This document shows positions 17,170 through 26,321 of a DNA stretch of 64,000 nt, in pieces (the stretch's first letter is position 1; the number at the start of each line of letters is the position of its first letter). Source of the DNA: Formosa sp030427735 (GTDB lineage: Bacteria; Bacteroidota; Bacteroidia; Flavobacteriales; Flavobacteriaceae); contig NZ_CP195158.1 of the NCBI RefSeq assembly GCF_051200825.1, positions 496,001 through 560,000 of the forward strand, written 5' to 3'. A model generated the notes under the pieces. It had not been told where the DNA came from. It did no database searches and was given only the letters and a program-made list of their open reading frames with translations. A program made the translations under genes and the position numbers.

Positions 17170-18293
17170 GTTTATTTCCTGTGTATCCGCTTTACGATAT
17201 CACGCCAGTTAGGGCGAAAGACGTTTTTGTTTACGACAATAAGAATGTAAAATATTTAGATCTATATGGCGGTCATGCCGTTATTTCTATTGGGCATACA
17301 AACACAACTTATGTCGAGCGTATCTCTAATCAATTAAAACAGATTGCTTTTTACAGTAATGCCATTCAAAATCCGTTACAAGAACAGTTGGCCGAAGAAT
17401 TAACAACGTTTTCGGGGTGTAACGATTATCAGTTGTTTTTGTGTAATTCGGGTGCTGAAGCTAACGAAAACGCTTTAAAATTGGCGTCTTTCCATAACGG
17501 GAAATCAAAAATAGTAGCTTTTAAAAACGGATTTCATGGGCGTACATCGGCTGCGGTAGCAGCTACCGACAATGCTAAAATAGTAGCGCCTTTAAATGCA
17601 CAACAAGCAGTCGATTTTTTTGAATTAGGTGATTTAGAAGGTGTTGAAAACGCTTTAAAAAAGGAAGATGTTTGTGCCGTAATTATAGAGTGCATTCAAG
17701 GTGTTGGCGGTTTAGATGAAAGCACTACCGAGTTTTATCAAGGTTTAGAGCGTTTATGTAAACAATATAATACCTGCTTAATTGCAGACGAGGTACAATC
17801 TGGTTTTGGTAGAACGGGCGATTTTTTTGCATTTCAGAAACACAATATAACGCCAGATATTATTTCTATGGCTAAAGGTATGGGGAATGGTTTTCCTATT
17901 GGTGGTATTTTAATCCACCCGAGTATTAAAGGAACCCATGGTTTATTAGGAACTACTTTTGGAGGAAACCACTTGGCTTGTGCCGCTTCTTTAGCAGTTT
18001 TAGAAGTCATGAAAGCGCAAGACTTATTAAATCATACTAAAGAGATTTCGGAATATTTTATAAAGAAAACAGAAGAGTTACCGCGTTTAAAAACCATTAA
18101 AGGGCGTGGTTTAATGCTGGGATTGGAATTTGATTTCCCGATAGCAGAACTTCGTAAGAATTTAATATTCGAGCACCACATATTTACAGGAAGTGCTAAA
18201 AATCCTAATTTATTAAGAATACTTCCGCCGTTAACGATTCAAAAAGAGCACCTATATATGTTCTTTGAAGCATTAAAAAAAGAGTTAAATTAA
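17166..18293 (+). CDS. argD: acetyl/succinylornithine aminotransferase
   Basis: PLP aminotransferase (class III) that converts the acyl-glutamate semialdehyde to acyl-ornithine. The PLP lysine is in SMAKGMGNGFPIGG, and ADEVQSGFGRTG is the upstream signature. The 375 residues fit ArgD. Pathway placement between argC and the transcarbamylase supports the substrate. The acyl group (acetyl or succinyl) cannot be read from this gene. Confidence 0.94.
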   Translation: MSLFPVYPLYDITPVRAKDVFVYDNKNVKYLDLYGGHAVISIGHTNTTYVERISNQLKQIAFYSNAIQNPLQEQLAEELTTFSGCNDYQLFLCNSGAEANENALKLASFHNGKSKIVAFKNGFHGRTSAAVAATDNAKIVAPLNAQQAVDFFELGDLEGVENALKKEDVCAVIIECIQGVGGLDESTTEFYQGLERLCKQYNTCLIADEVQSGFGRTGDFFAFQKHNITPDIISMAKGMGNGFPIGGILIHPSIKGTHGLLGTTFGGNHLACAASLAVLEVMKAQDLLNHTKEISEYFIKKTEELPRLKTIKGRGLMLGLEFDFPIAELRKNLIFEHHIFTGSAKNPNLLRILPPLTIQKEHLYMFFEALKKELN

Positions 18294-18294
18294 C

Positions 18295-19230
18295 ATGAAA
18301 AAATACACGCAAATACAAGATATTTCAAACCTTTCAGAAACCATTAAAGAAGCGATTCTTTTAAAAATGAATCCTTTTGAGTACGAGAATTTAGGAAAAC
18401 GCAAAACTTTAGTTATGTTGTTTTTTAATTCGAGTTTACGTACTCGGCTTAGTACAGAAAAAGCCGCGAAAAATTTGGGGATGGAAGTAATGAGTCTGAA
18501 TGTCAATGATGCGTGGAATTTAGAGTTCGAAGATGGTACCATCATGAACGCAAATACGTCGGAGCACGTAAAAGAAGCCGCGAAAGTTATTTCGCAGTAT
18601 GCCGATATTATTGCCGTTAGAGCCTTTCCAGGTTTGGTGGATAAAGAAAAAGATGCTTCGGAGTATATCTTGAAAAGCTTCGAAAAATATGCGACGGTGC
18701 CTGTAGTAAATATGGAAAGTGCCACGGCGCATCCGCTACAGGCTTTAGCCGATGCCATTACCATTTCCGAATTAGCCGAAAAACCGAAGCCAAAAGTAGT
18801 CTTGTCTTGGGCACCACACCCTAAAGCTTTACCCCAGGCCGTGGCGAATTCGTTTGTAGAGATGATGCAGGAATTGGATATGGATTTAACCATAACGCAT
18901 CCCGAAGGCTACGAATTGAATCCTGAGATTACCAAAAATACGCCTATTAATTACAATCAAGAGGAGGCTTTAAAAGACGCCGATTTTGTGTATGTAAAGA
19001 ATTGGAGTAGTTATAACGATTACGGTCAAGTTTTAAATAAAGATCGCAACTGGATGATGACCAAAGAAAAATTAGGCCATGCCAAATTTATGCACTGCTT
19101 ACCGGTTAGACGAAACGTAGTGGTAGAAGACGCTGTGTTAGATAGCGAGCAATCTGTTGTAATGCACGAAGCTAACAACCGTACTTATGCTGCGCAAATT
19201 GTGTTAAAAGAAATATTAGAATCGTTATAA
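18295..19230 (+). CDS. argF': N-acyl-ornithine carbamoyltransferase (ArgF' type)
   Basis: A transcarbamylase of the acyl-ornithine branch, not ordinary OTCase. The carbamoyl-phosphate motif SSLRTR is at residues 46-51, and the C-terminal HCLPVRRN is typical of acetyl/succinyl-ornithine enzymes. At the substrate-choosing position, recalled as Glu92 in the Xanthomonas acetyl enzyme and Pro90 in the Bacteroides succinyl enzyme, this protein has Ser89 in NTSEH. Loss of Glu favours N-succinyl-ornithine. It lies 1 bp after argD and 1 bp before argB. Confidence 0.93.
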   Translation: MKKYTQIQDISNLSETIKEAILLKMNPFEYENLGKRKTLVMLFFNSSLRTRLSTEKAAKNLGMEVMSLNVNDAWNLEFEDGTIMNANTSEHVKEAAKVISQYADIIAVRAFPGLVDKEKDASEYILKSFEKYATVPVVNMESATAHPLQALADAITISELAEKPKPKVVLSWAPHPKALPQAVANSFVEMMQELDMDLTITHPEGYELNPEITKNTPINYNQEEALKDADFVYVKNWSSYNDYGQVLNKDRNWMMTKEKLGHAKFMHCLPVRRNVVVEDAVLDSEQSVVMHEANNRTYAAQIVLKEILESL

Positions 19231-19231
19231 T

Positions 19232-20008
19232 ATGGAAATACTAAAAGTAGTAAAAATAGGTGGTAATATTATTGACGATGAAGCCGCTCTAGCTCAATTT
19301 TTAACGGATTTCGCGAAGTTAAAAGGACCAAAGGTGTTAATACATGGTGGCGGTAAATTGGCTACAAAAATGGCAAACTCTATGCAGGTTGAGGTGAAAA
19401 TGATTGACGGACGCCGTATTACAGATGCTGAAACTTTAGATATAATTACCATGGTGTATGCCGGTAAAATCAATAAAAATATAGTTGCACAGCTGCAAGC
19501 GAATTCCTGTAACAGTATTGGCTTTACAGGAGCCGATGGTAATATTATTGTGTCGGAAAAGCGTCCTGTAAAAACCATCGATTATGGATTTGTAGGCGAT
19601 ATTAAACAAGTTAACACAGCTGTTTTGGAAGTGTTGTTAAAAAACGACATTACGCCTGTGTGCTGTGCCATTACTCATAATAACAACGGACAATTATTTA
19701 ATACGAATGCCGATACTGTAGCTTCGGAATTAGCCATTGCGCTAGCCAAAAGTTACGAGGTTGCATTGTACTATTGTTTCGAAAAAGATGGCGTTTTATT
19801 AGATGTAGAAAATCCTAATTCGGTAATAGAACACATCAATACCAGTTCGTTTGCTAGTCTTAAAGCCGATGGTGTTATTACAGATGGTATGTTGCCAAAA
19901 CTGGATAATTGTTTTCATGCCATTTCTAACCAAGTTCATAAAGTATGCTTAGGCAAACCTAAAATGCTATTTAATCAAGATTCAAAATACACAACAATTC
20001 AAGCCTAA
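19232..20008 (+). CDS. argB: acetylglutamate kinase
   Basis: Phosphorylates the gamma-carboxyl of the acylated glutamate. KIGGN at residues 8-12 and HGGGKLATKM near 40-49 are the amino-acid-kinase loops. At 258 residues it is of the short type, without the N-terminal helix of arginine-inhibited enzymes, so feedback by arginine is less likely (inference). It overlaps argE by one base. Confidence 0.94.
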   Translation: MEILKVVKIGGNIIDDEAALAQFLTDFAKLKGPKVLIHGGGKLATKMANSMQVEVKMIDGRRITDAETLDIITMVYAGKINKNIVAQLQANSCNSIGFTGADGNIIVSEKRPVKTIDYGFVGDIKQVNTAVLEVLLKNDITPVCCAITHNNNGQLFNTNADTVASELAIALAKSYEVALYYCFEKDGVLLDVENPNSVIEHINTSSFASLKADGVITDGMLPKLDNCFHAISNQVHKVCLGKPKMLFNQDSKYTTIQA

Positions 20009-21072
20009 TGACGACGACAAAACTAACCGAAGAGGCCATTTTATTACTTAAAAAATTAATTGAAACACCATCATTTTCATCGGAAGAAGATCAAACGGCT
20101 TTACTAATCGAAGCGTGGTTCACTTCGCATCAAATTCCGTTTAAACGCACCAAAAATAATGTTTGGGCAGTGAATGAAGATTTTACAGAAGGAAAACCAA
20201 CGTTACTATTAAATTCGCATCACGACACAGTAAAGCCTAACAATGGCTATACCAAAGATCCGTTTAAAGCTATAGTAGAAGACGGAAAATTATATGGGTT
20301 GGGCAGTAACGATGCTGGCGGTTGCTTGGTATCGTTATTAGCTACATTTACTTATTTTTATAAGAAAAAAGATTTAAAATACAATTTGGTAATTGTAGCG
20401 TCGGCTGAAGAAGAAAGCAGTGGTCCAGATGGCTTAAATAGTATGTTGTCGGTAATACCACCAATAGATGTTGCAATAGTGGGCGAGCCGACTTTAATGA
20501 ATTTGGCAATCGCCGAAAAGGGCTTGGTGGTTTTTGATGCTAAAGTAAAAGGAACCCCTAGCCATGCGGCACACCCTAATAACGATAACGCCATTTATAA
20601 CACAATAGACGTTTTAAAATGGTTTAAAGATTATACTTTTGATAGACCTTCTGAAGCCTTAGGCGACGTTAAAATGACAGTGTCTCAAATAAAAGGTGGT
20701 AAACAGCACAACGCCATTCCTGCCGAAGTAGAATTGGTAATAGATGTTCGTGTGAACGATAAATATACCAATGCCGAAATTGCCGAAATTCTACAAAAAG
20801 AGGCGCCTTGCAGCGAGATTGTGCCTAGAAGTTTACGTTTAAATTCATCGTCTATACCAAAAGATCACGAATTGGTAAAAGCAGGTATTGCTATAGGGCG
20901 AACAACTTATGGTTCGCCAACACTATCCGATCAATCTGTATTGTCCTGTTCTTCATTAAAATTAGGGCCAGGCGACAGCACCAGATCGCATTCGGCAGAC
21001 GAATTTATTTATGTAAACGAAATAGAAGAAGGTGTAGCTATTTACGTGCAGTTATTAGAAAAAATATTATAA
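20008..21072 (+). CDS. argE: M20 deacylase, acetyl/succinyl-citrulline or -ornithine deacetylase
   Basis: Zinc peptidase-family (M20) hydrolase of 354 residues. Metal ligands can be read in NSHHDT, the GSNDAGG aspartate, the catalytic SAEEESSG and the C-terminal SHSADEF histidine. In an ArgF' pathway it would remove the acyl group from acyl-citrulline after carbamoylation. This explains why argE sits downstream of argF' and why no argJ is present. Confidence 0.92.
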   Translation: MTTTKLTEEAILLLKKLIETPSFSSEEDQTALLIEAWFTSHQIPFKRTKNNVWAVNEDFTEGKPTLLLNSHHDTVKPNNGYTKDPFKAIVEDGKLYGLGSNDAGGCLVSLLATFTYFYKKKDLKYNLVIVASAEEESSGPDGLNSMLSVIPPIDVAIVGEPTLMNLAIAEKGLVVFDAKVKGTPSHAAHPNNDNAIYNTIDVLKWFKDYTFDRPSEALGDVKMTVSQIKGGKQHNAIPAEVELVIDVRVNDKYTNAEIAEILQKEAPCSEIVPRSLRLNSSSIPKDHELVKAGIAIGRTTYGSPTLSDQSVLSCSSLKLGPGDSTRSHSADEFIYVNEIEEGVAIYVQLLEKIL

Positions 21073-21076
21073 TTTT

Positions 21077-21105
21077 TACCGATTAACAACACGGCTTAAT
21101 CGGTA
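21077..21105. repeat. stem-loop between argE and argH
   Basis: TACCGATTAA (21077-21086) and TTAATCGGTA (21096-21105) form a perfect 10-bp stem with a 9-nt loop in the only sizeable gap of the arg operon (62 bp). No T-run follows. It may be a processing or stability hairpin that sets argH level, or an operator. Confidence 0.55.
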
Positions 21106-21134
21106 GTTTAAATCATTATTAAAACCATATTACC

Positions 21135-22412
21135 ATGAAACTTTGGGATAAAGGGCTTTCGATAGATAAAAAAATAGAGCAATTTACTGTTGGTAACGAC
21201 AGGGAGATAGATATTTATATTGCCAAGTACGATGTAATTGCTTCAAAAGCGCATGCTAAAATGCTTAAAGAAATAGCAATTATTTCGGACGAAGAATTAG
21301 AGCAGTTGTTAGGCGGTTTAGCGGTTTTAGAACAGCAAATAGAAGAAGGTACTTTTGTAATCGAAGAAACGTTTGAAGACGTGCATTCTAAAATAGAATT
21401 CGAATTAACCAAAACGCTTGGCGATGTTGGAAAGAAAATACATACGGCGCGCTCCAGAAACGATCAGGTTTTAGTGGCTTTGCATTTGTATTATAAAGAA
21501 GAATTAAAAAGCATTCAAAAGAAAACAAAATCTTTTTTCGATACCTTATTAGAACTGGCAGAGACCTTTAAAGATAAACTGTTGCCAGGCTACACGCATT
21601 TACAGGTGGCCATGCCGTCGTCTTTCGGTTTGTGGTTGTCAGCTTATGCCGAATTGTTGATAGATGATGTATACTTGCTAAATGCAGCGTTAAAAGTAGT
21701 TGATCAAAATCCCTTAGGTTCGGCTGCTGGTTATGGCAGTTCGTTTCCTATAGATCGCGAGTTTACAACTGCCGAAATGAATTTTTCAACACTAAAATAC
21801 AATGTGGTTGCGGCCCAAATGAGTCGCGGAAAAAGTGAAAGAACCATTGCTGCGGCCTTAGGAAGCATAAGCAATACTTTAGCGCGTTTTGCAATGGATA
21901 TTTGCTTGTATATGAGTCAGAATTTTGGGTTTATTTCTTTTCCAGACGAGTTAACTACAGGTAGCAGTATTATGCCGCATAAAAAGAATCCAGATGTTTT
22001 CGAGCTAATTCGTGGTAAGTGTAATAAAATTCAAGCATTACAGTCAGAAATGGTTTTAATTACCAATAATTTGCCAAGCGGTTATCATCGCGATTACCAA
22101 TTGTTAAAGGAAAATGTTATCCAGGCTTTCGAAGATTTAAAAGCGGTGTTAGATATTTTCAATTTCTCGATAGCGCAAATGCAGGCAAACGATATCAATT
22201 TGGAAGACGATAAATATAAGTTTCTGTTTACGGTAGATAATATTAATACCTTAGTGGTAAACGGAATGCCTTTTAGAGAGGCTTACAAAAAGATAGGGGG
22301 CGAGGTAGAAGCCGGAACCTATACGCCCGATACATCTAAAAAGCACACACATTTAGGAAGCATTCATAATTTGGGATTAACTGAAATTAGTCGTAAATTT
22401 CCTAAACAATAA
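21135..22412 (+). CDS. argH: argininosuccinate lyase
   Basis: Splits argininosuccinate into arginine and fumarate, the last step of the pathway. The superfamily signature GSSIMPHKKNPD is present (about residues 277-288), as is TARSRNDQV near 102-110. The 425 residues are slightly short of the E. coli enzyme (about 457) but end normally. It is the last arginine gene; the azurin gene follows 18 bp later. Confidence 0.96.
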   Translation: MKLWDKGLSIDKKIEQFTVGNDREIDIYIAKYDVIASKAHAKMLKEIAIISDEELEQLLGGLAVLEQQIEEGTFVIEETFEDVHSKIEFELTKTLGDVGKKIHTARSRNDQVLVALHLYYKEELKSIQKKTKSFFDTLLELAETFKDKLLPGYTHLQVAMPSSFGLWLSAYAELLIDDVYLLNAALKVVDQNPLGSAAGYGSSFPIDREFTTAEMNFSTLKYNVVAAQMSRGKSERTIAAALGSISNTLARFAMDICLYMSQNFGFISFPDELTTGSSIMPHKKNPDVFELIRGKCNKIQALQSEMVLITNNLPSGYHRDYQLLKENVIQAFEDLKAVLDIFNFSIAQMQANDINLEDDKYKFLFTVDNINTLVVNGMPFREAYKKIGGEVEAGTYTPDTSKKHTHLGSIHNLGLTEISRKFPKQ

Positions 22413-22430
22413 ATCTTAAATATAGTCATT

Positions 22431-23036
22431 ATGAAAGTTGTAAAATCAAGTCTACTCTTATTGTCTTCTGTATTGTTACTTAATTGTGGAGGTAAAGAAG
22501 AAAAAAAATCATTTTCGTACGAAACAACTCCTGAAGCAACAACAGAAAGTTCAACAACTACAAATACACCAGCCGCTCCAGCGTCTGAGATGGAAACTTC
22601 AACTGAAGCGGCTACCGAATCTGAATCTGATACTTCTGAAGCAGCCAGCAGTACAGTAGAAACCGTTGCAGATATCATGTTGCATGGCGATGATAAAATG
22701 AGTTTCGATTTAAAAGAAATTAAAGTTAAACAAGGTCAAAATGTAAAGTTAACTTTAATGCATACGGGTAAGATGGCAAAGAATGTTATGGGGCATAATT
22801 TTGTGCTACTTAAACAAGGTGTAGATATGGCGAAATTTGCAGGATTGGCTGCAGCGGCAGCAGACCACGATTATGTTCCAGAAGGTAGCGAAGATGTTAT
22901 CGCTCATACCAAACTAATTGGTGGTGGAGAAACAACTGTTATAGAATTTCCTGCTCCAGCGCCAGGTACTTACGACTTTTTGTGTAGTTTTCCTGGGCAT
23001 TATGCTTTAATGAAAGGAAAGTTTATTGTAGAATAA
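22431..23036 (+). CDS. azurin, membrane-anchored cupredoxin
   Basis: A 201-residue lipoprotein. The signal peptide ends in a lipobox, LLLNCGG, with Cys19 the lipidation site. Residues about 25-80 are a Thr/Glu/Ser-rich linker. The C-terminal cupredoxin domain has the type-1 copper ligands His (GHNFVL), Cys (CSFPGH), His and Met (YALMKG). It probably carries electrons in the periplasm. It is closely spaced to argH but unrelated in function, so co-transcription may be incidental. Confidence 0.92.
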   Translation: MKVVKSSLLLLSSVLLLNCGGKEEKKSFSYETTPEATTESSTTTNTPAAPASEMETSTEAATESESDTSEAASSTVETVADIMLHGDDKMSFDLKEIKVKQGQNVKLTLMHTGKMAKNVMGHNFVLLKQGVDMAKFAGLAAAAADHDYVPEGSEDVIAHTKLIGGGETTVIEFPAPAPGTYDFLCSFPGHYALMKGKFIVE

Positions 23037-23061
23037 TTCATACGTAAATCTTTTTAAATAT

Positions 23062-23094
23062 AAAAAGCGTCTCTTGAACTAAGAGACGCTTTTT
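23062..23094. terminator. bidirectional intrinsic terminator
   Basis: Perfect 14-bp stem (23062-23075 with 23081-23094) around the 5-nt loop GAACT, with As on one side and Ts on the other. It ends both the arg/azurin transcript on the plus strand and the leu operon arriving from the minus strand. Confidence 0.9.
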
Positions 23095-23132
23095 TTGAAT
23101 ACAATTAAAAATATATTATAAACTTAAGAAAG

Positions 23133-24251
23133 TTAAATAATAGTAGATTGTCCTAAATGGATATTCGAAAAGTTATGATTAGAATCTTTAGGATTACTAA
23201 TAAAATCTTCTATAAAATCACCAACTTTAGAGGTGGTAATATTGTCGTATTTACTATTTAAATCGGGTGTAGTAATATGTAACGCTAACGATTTATCTAC
23301 AGCGGTTCTAATAAGGTCTGCTTCTTCATGTAAATCGAAATGATCTAACAGCAAGGCTGCCGATAAGATGGAAGCAATAGGATTTGCAATACCTTTGTTT
23401 GTAGCTTGCGGGAAAGACCCATGTATAGGTTCGAACATGGCATGTTTTTCGCCTACAGATGCCGATGCTAATAAACCAATAGAACCACCAATTACACTAG
23501 CTTCGTCGCTAATAATGTCTCCAAACATATTTTCGGTTAAAATAACATCAAATTGTTTTGGGTTTAATATCATTTGCATGGCTGCGTTGTCTACAAACAG
23601 AAAATCCAGTTCTACATCTTTGTAGTCTTTGGCAACGTCTTTTACTATTTTACGCCATAAACGCGAAGTTTCTAAAACATTAGCTTTATCTACTAACGTT
23701 AACTTTTTACGTCTGGATTGTGCGTTTTTAAAGGCTAAATGCGCAATACGTTCTATTTCTTCTCTTGAATATTCGCATAAATCTGATGCCGAGTTTCCGT
23801 CTTCGCTGGTTTCTTTTTTACCAAAATAAATACCACCTGTTAACTCGCGATAGATGCTAATATCTGTTCCTTTAATAATCTCCTTTTTTAAAGGTGATTT
23901 ATCTAAAAGGGTATCGTAAGCTTTTACAGGACGAATGTTAGCAAATAGTCCAAGCGATTTTCTAAGCTTTAATAAACCTTGCTCCGGGCGTACTTTAGCC
24001 GAAGGGTCGTTATCGTACTTTGGGTCTCCTATAGCACCAAACAGCAACGCATCGGTGTTTTTACAAAGCTCTAAAGTAGCTTCTGGTAACGGATCGCCAG
24101 TTTCGTCTATAGCTACTGCACCAACAGGAGCATATTTAAAATTAAAAGTGTGGTCGAATTCTAAAGCAACAGCTTTAAGAACTTTTATGGCTTGAGCAGT
24201 GACTTCCGGTCCTATACCATCTCCTGCTAATACTGCTATATCTAGTTTCAT
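23133..24251 (-). CDS. leuB: 3-isopropylmalate dehydrogenase
   Basis: Oxidative decarboxylation of 3-isopropylmalate, the third leucine-specific step. GDGIGPEV near the N-terminus and the downstream motif DNAAMQMILNPKQFDV...NMFGDIISDEAS are family signatures. The 372 residues fit. It is the last gene of the minus-strand leuA-leuC-leuD-leuB operon and stops 39 bp from the shared terminator. Confidence 0.96.
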   Translation of the reverse strand: MKLDIAVLAGDGIGPEVTAQAIKVLKAVALEFDHTFNFKYAPVGAVAIDETGDPLPEATLELCKNTDALLFGAIGDPKYDNDPSAKVRPEQGLLKLRKSLGLFANIRPVKAYDTLLDKSPLKKEIIKGTDISIYRELTGGIYFGKKETSEDGNSASDLCEYSREEIERIAHLAFKNAQSRRKKLTLVDKANVLETSRLWRKIVKDVAKDYKDVELDFLFVDNAAMQMILNPKQFDVILTENMFGDIISDEASVIGGSIGLLASASVGEKHAMFEPIHGSFPQATNKGIANPIASILSAALLLDHFDLHEEADLIRTAVDKSLALHITTPDLNSKYDNITTSKVGDFIEDFISNPKDSNHNFSNIHLGQSTII

Positions 24252-24287
24252 AAGAATGTGTTTTTATGTGCTTAATATGCTATGCTG

Positions 24288-24893
24288 TTAATGCTCTATA
24301 GCAATGTGTTGCGATTTGGCTTCAAAAGCTAAAATTTCGTCTTTTTTACTTAAAAGGTAATCAATGTCGTCGTAACCATTTAATAAGCAAGTTTTTTTAT
24401 AAGGATCGATATCGAAAGATTCTATAAGGTTAGAGTCTTTTATAGCAATGGTTTGTGCCTCTAAATCTACGCTTATTATCGTTTCTGGGTTGGCTTTTAG
24501 TTGTGTAAAGAGTGCTTTTAAAAACGCAGGCGATACCTGTATGGGTAACAGCCCATTGTTTAAAGCATTCCCTTTAAAAATATCTGCAAAAAAACTCGAA
24601 ACAATTACTCTAAACCCATAGCCAGCAAGTGCCCAAGCGGCATGCTCACGGCTGGAACCACAACCAAAATTATCGCCAGCAACTAAAATGCTGCCAATGT
24701 AGGTGGTATCGTTTAGTACGAAATCTTCGTTTAAATCACCGTTTTTAGAATATCTCCAGTCTCTAAACACATTATCGCCAAAACCTTGCTTGTCCGTGGC
24801 TTTTAAAAAACGCGCTGGAATAATCTGGTCTGTATCTATATTTTCTATGTCTAATGGAATGGCTCTAGACTGAAAGGTTGTAAACTTTTCCAT
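24288..24893 (-). CDS. leuD: 3-isopropylmalate dehydratase small subunit
   Basis: Swivelling-domain partner of LeuC, 201 residues. The motif GDNFGCGSSREHAAWAL is the LeuD hallmark. The start codon lies directly after the leuC stop (no gap), which indicates coupled synthesis of the two subunits. Confidence 0.96.
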   Translation of the reverse strand: MEKFTTFQSRAIPLDIENIDTDQIIPARFLKATDKQGFGDNVFRDWRYSKNGDLNEDFVLNDTTYIGSILVAGDNFGCGSSREHAAWALAGYGFRVIVSSFFADIFKGNALNNGLLPIQVSPAFLKALFTQLKANPETIISVDLEAQTIAIKDSNLIESFDIDPYKKTCLLNGYDDIDYLLSKKDEILAFEAKSQHIAIEH

Positions 24894-26276
24894 TTAGTTT
24901 AATTGTTTTGTAATGTCTATAATTTTTCCTTCTACGGCGGTTGCAGCTGCCACTAATGGGCTTGCTAAAATGGTTCTAGCTCCTTGACCTTGTCGGCCTT
25001 CAAAATTTCGGTTAGAGGTAGAAACGCAATATTCGTTTTGAGGAATTTTATCGTCGTTCATGGCTAAACACGCAGAACATCCAGGTTGGCGTAATTCAAA
25101 ACCAGCTTCTAAAAAAATGTCTTTTAAACCTTCTTCTATAATCTGAGATTCTACTAATTTACTGCCAGGTACCAACCAAGCCGTAACGTTTGGCGCTTTA
25201 TGCTTACCTTTTATGTATTGTGCTGCAATTCTGAAATCTTCAATTCTAGAGTTGGTACAACTGCCTATAAAAACATAGTTTATAGGTTTGTTAATTAAGG
25301 ATTCCCCTTTTTTGAAATCCATATATTTTAACGACTTCTCGAATGAAGCATCGTCTAAAGCTGGAATGTTTTCGGAAATTTTAATGCCCATACCCGGATT
25401 TGTACCGTAAGTAACCATAGGCTCTATGTCGGCAGCATCAAAATTATATTCTTTATCGAAAACCGCACCGTCGTCTGTAGGCAGTGTTTTCCAATAGGCT
25501 ACTTTTTTATCGAAATCGTCACCTTTAGGGGCAAACTCACGTTCTTTTACATAGTCGAATGTGGTTTGGTCTGGAGCAATCATACCGCCACGGGCGCCCA
25601 TTTCTATACTCATATTACACACTGTCATGCGACCTTCCATGCTCATGTTTTCGAAAACATCGCCGGCATATTCACAAAAATATCCTGTACCAGCATTGGT
25701 ACCTATTTTAGAAATAATGTATAAAATAACATCTTTAGGAAGCACGCCAGGCTTTAATTTGCCATTTACTGTAACGCGTAAACTTTTGGGTTTGGTTAAC
25801 AGTAAGCACTGACTAGCAAAAACTTGAGCAACCTGACTGGTACCGATTCCAAAAGCAATGGTTCCAAATGCACCATGTGTAGAGGTATGACTGTCTCCAC
25901 AAACGATGGTCATTCCAGGTTGTGTGATACCTAATTCGGGTGCCATAACGTGCACTATCCCATTGTATTTGTGACCTAATTCAAATAGTGTGATTCCGTT
26001 TTTGGTACAGTTTTTTGATAGCTGCTCAAGCTGATGTCTAGAAAGTGTGTCTTGTATTGGTAAATGTTGATTTAATGTTGGTGTATTGTGGTCTGCTGTG
26101 GCCACAATTTGATCTGGCCTAAAAATAGGAATGTTTCTGTCTTCAAGCTCGTTAAAGGCTTGCGGACTGGTAACTTCGTGTATTAAATGTTTGTCTATGT
26201 ACAATATTTGTGGACCGTTTTCTATAGCATCGACCACATGTGCATCCCAAACTTTATCGAATAATGTTTTTTTCAT
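24894..26276 (-). CDS. leuC: 3-isopropylmalate dehydratase large subunit
   Basis: 4Fe-4S aconitase-family enzyme that isomerises 2- to 3-isopropylmalate with LeuD. Visible motifs are CGDSHTSTHGAFG and the cluster cysteines in GSCTNSR and GCSACLAMN. The 460 residues match. It sits 45 bp downstream of leuA. Confidence 0.96.
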   Translation of the reverse strand: MKKTLFDKVWDAHVVDAIENGPQILYIDKHLIHEVTSPQAFNELEDRNIPIFRPDQIVATADHNTPTLNQHLPIQDTLSRHQLEQLSKNCTKNGITLFELGHKYNGIVHVMAPELGITQPGMTIVCGDSHTSTHGAFGTIAFGIGTSQVAQVFASQCLLLTKPKSLRVTVNGKLKPGVLPKDVILYIISKIGTNAGTGYFCEYAGDVFENMSMEGRMTVCNMSIEMGARGGMIAPDQTTFDYVKEREFAPKGDDFDKKVAYWKTLPTDDGAVFDKEYNFDAADIEPMVTYGTNPGMGIKISENIPALDDASFEKSLKYMDFKKGESLINKPINYVFIGSCTNSRIEDFRIAAQYIKGKHKAPNVTAWLVPGSKLVESQIIEEGLKDIFLEAGFELRQPGCSACLAMNDDKIPQNEYCVSTSNRNFEGRQGQGARTILASPLVAAATAVEGKIIDITKQLN

Positions 26277-26321
26277 TTCAATTCAATTACGCTGTATAGT
26301 TTATACAGGCTTTAAGCTTTT

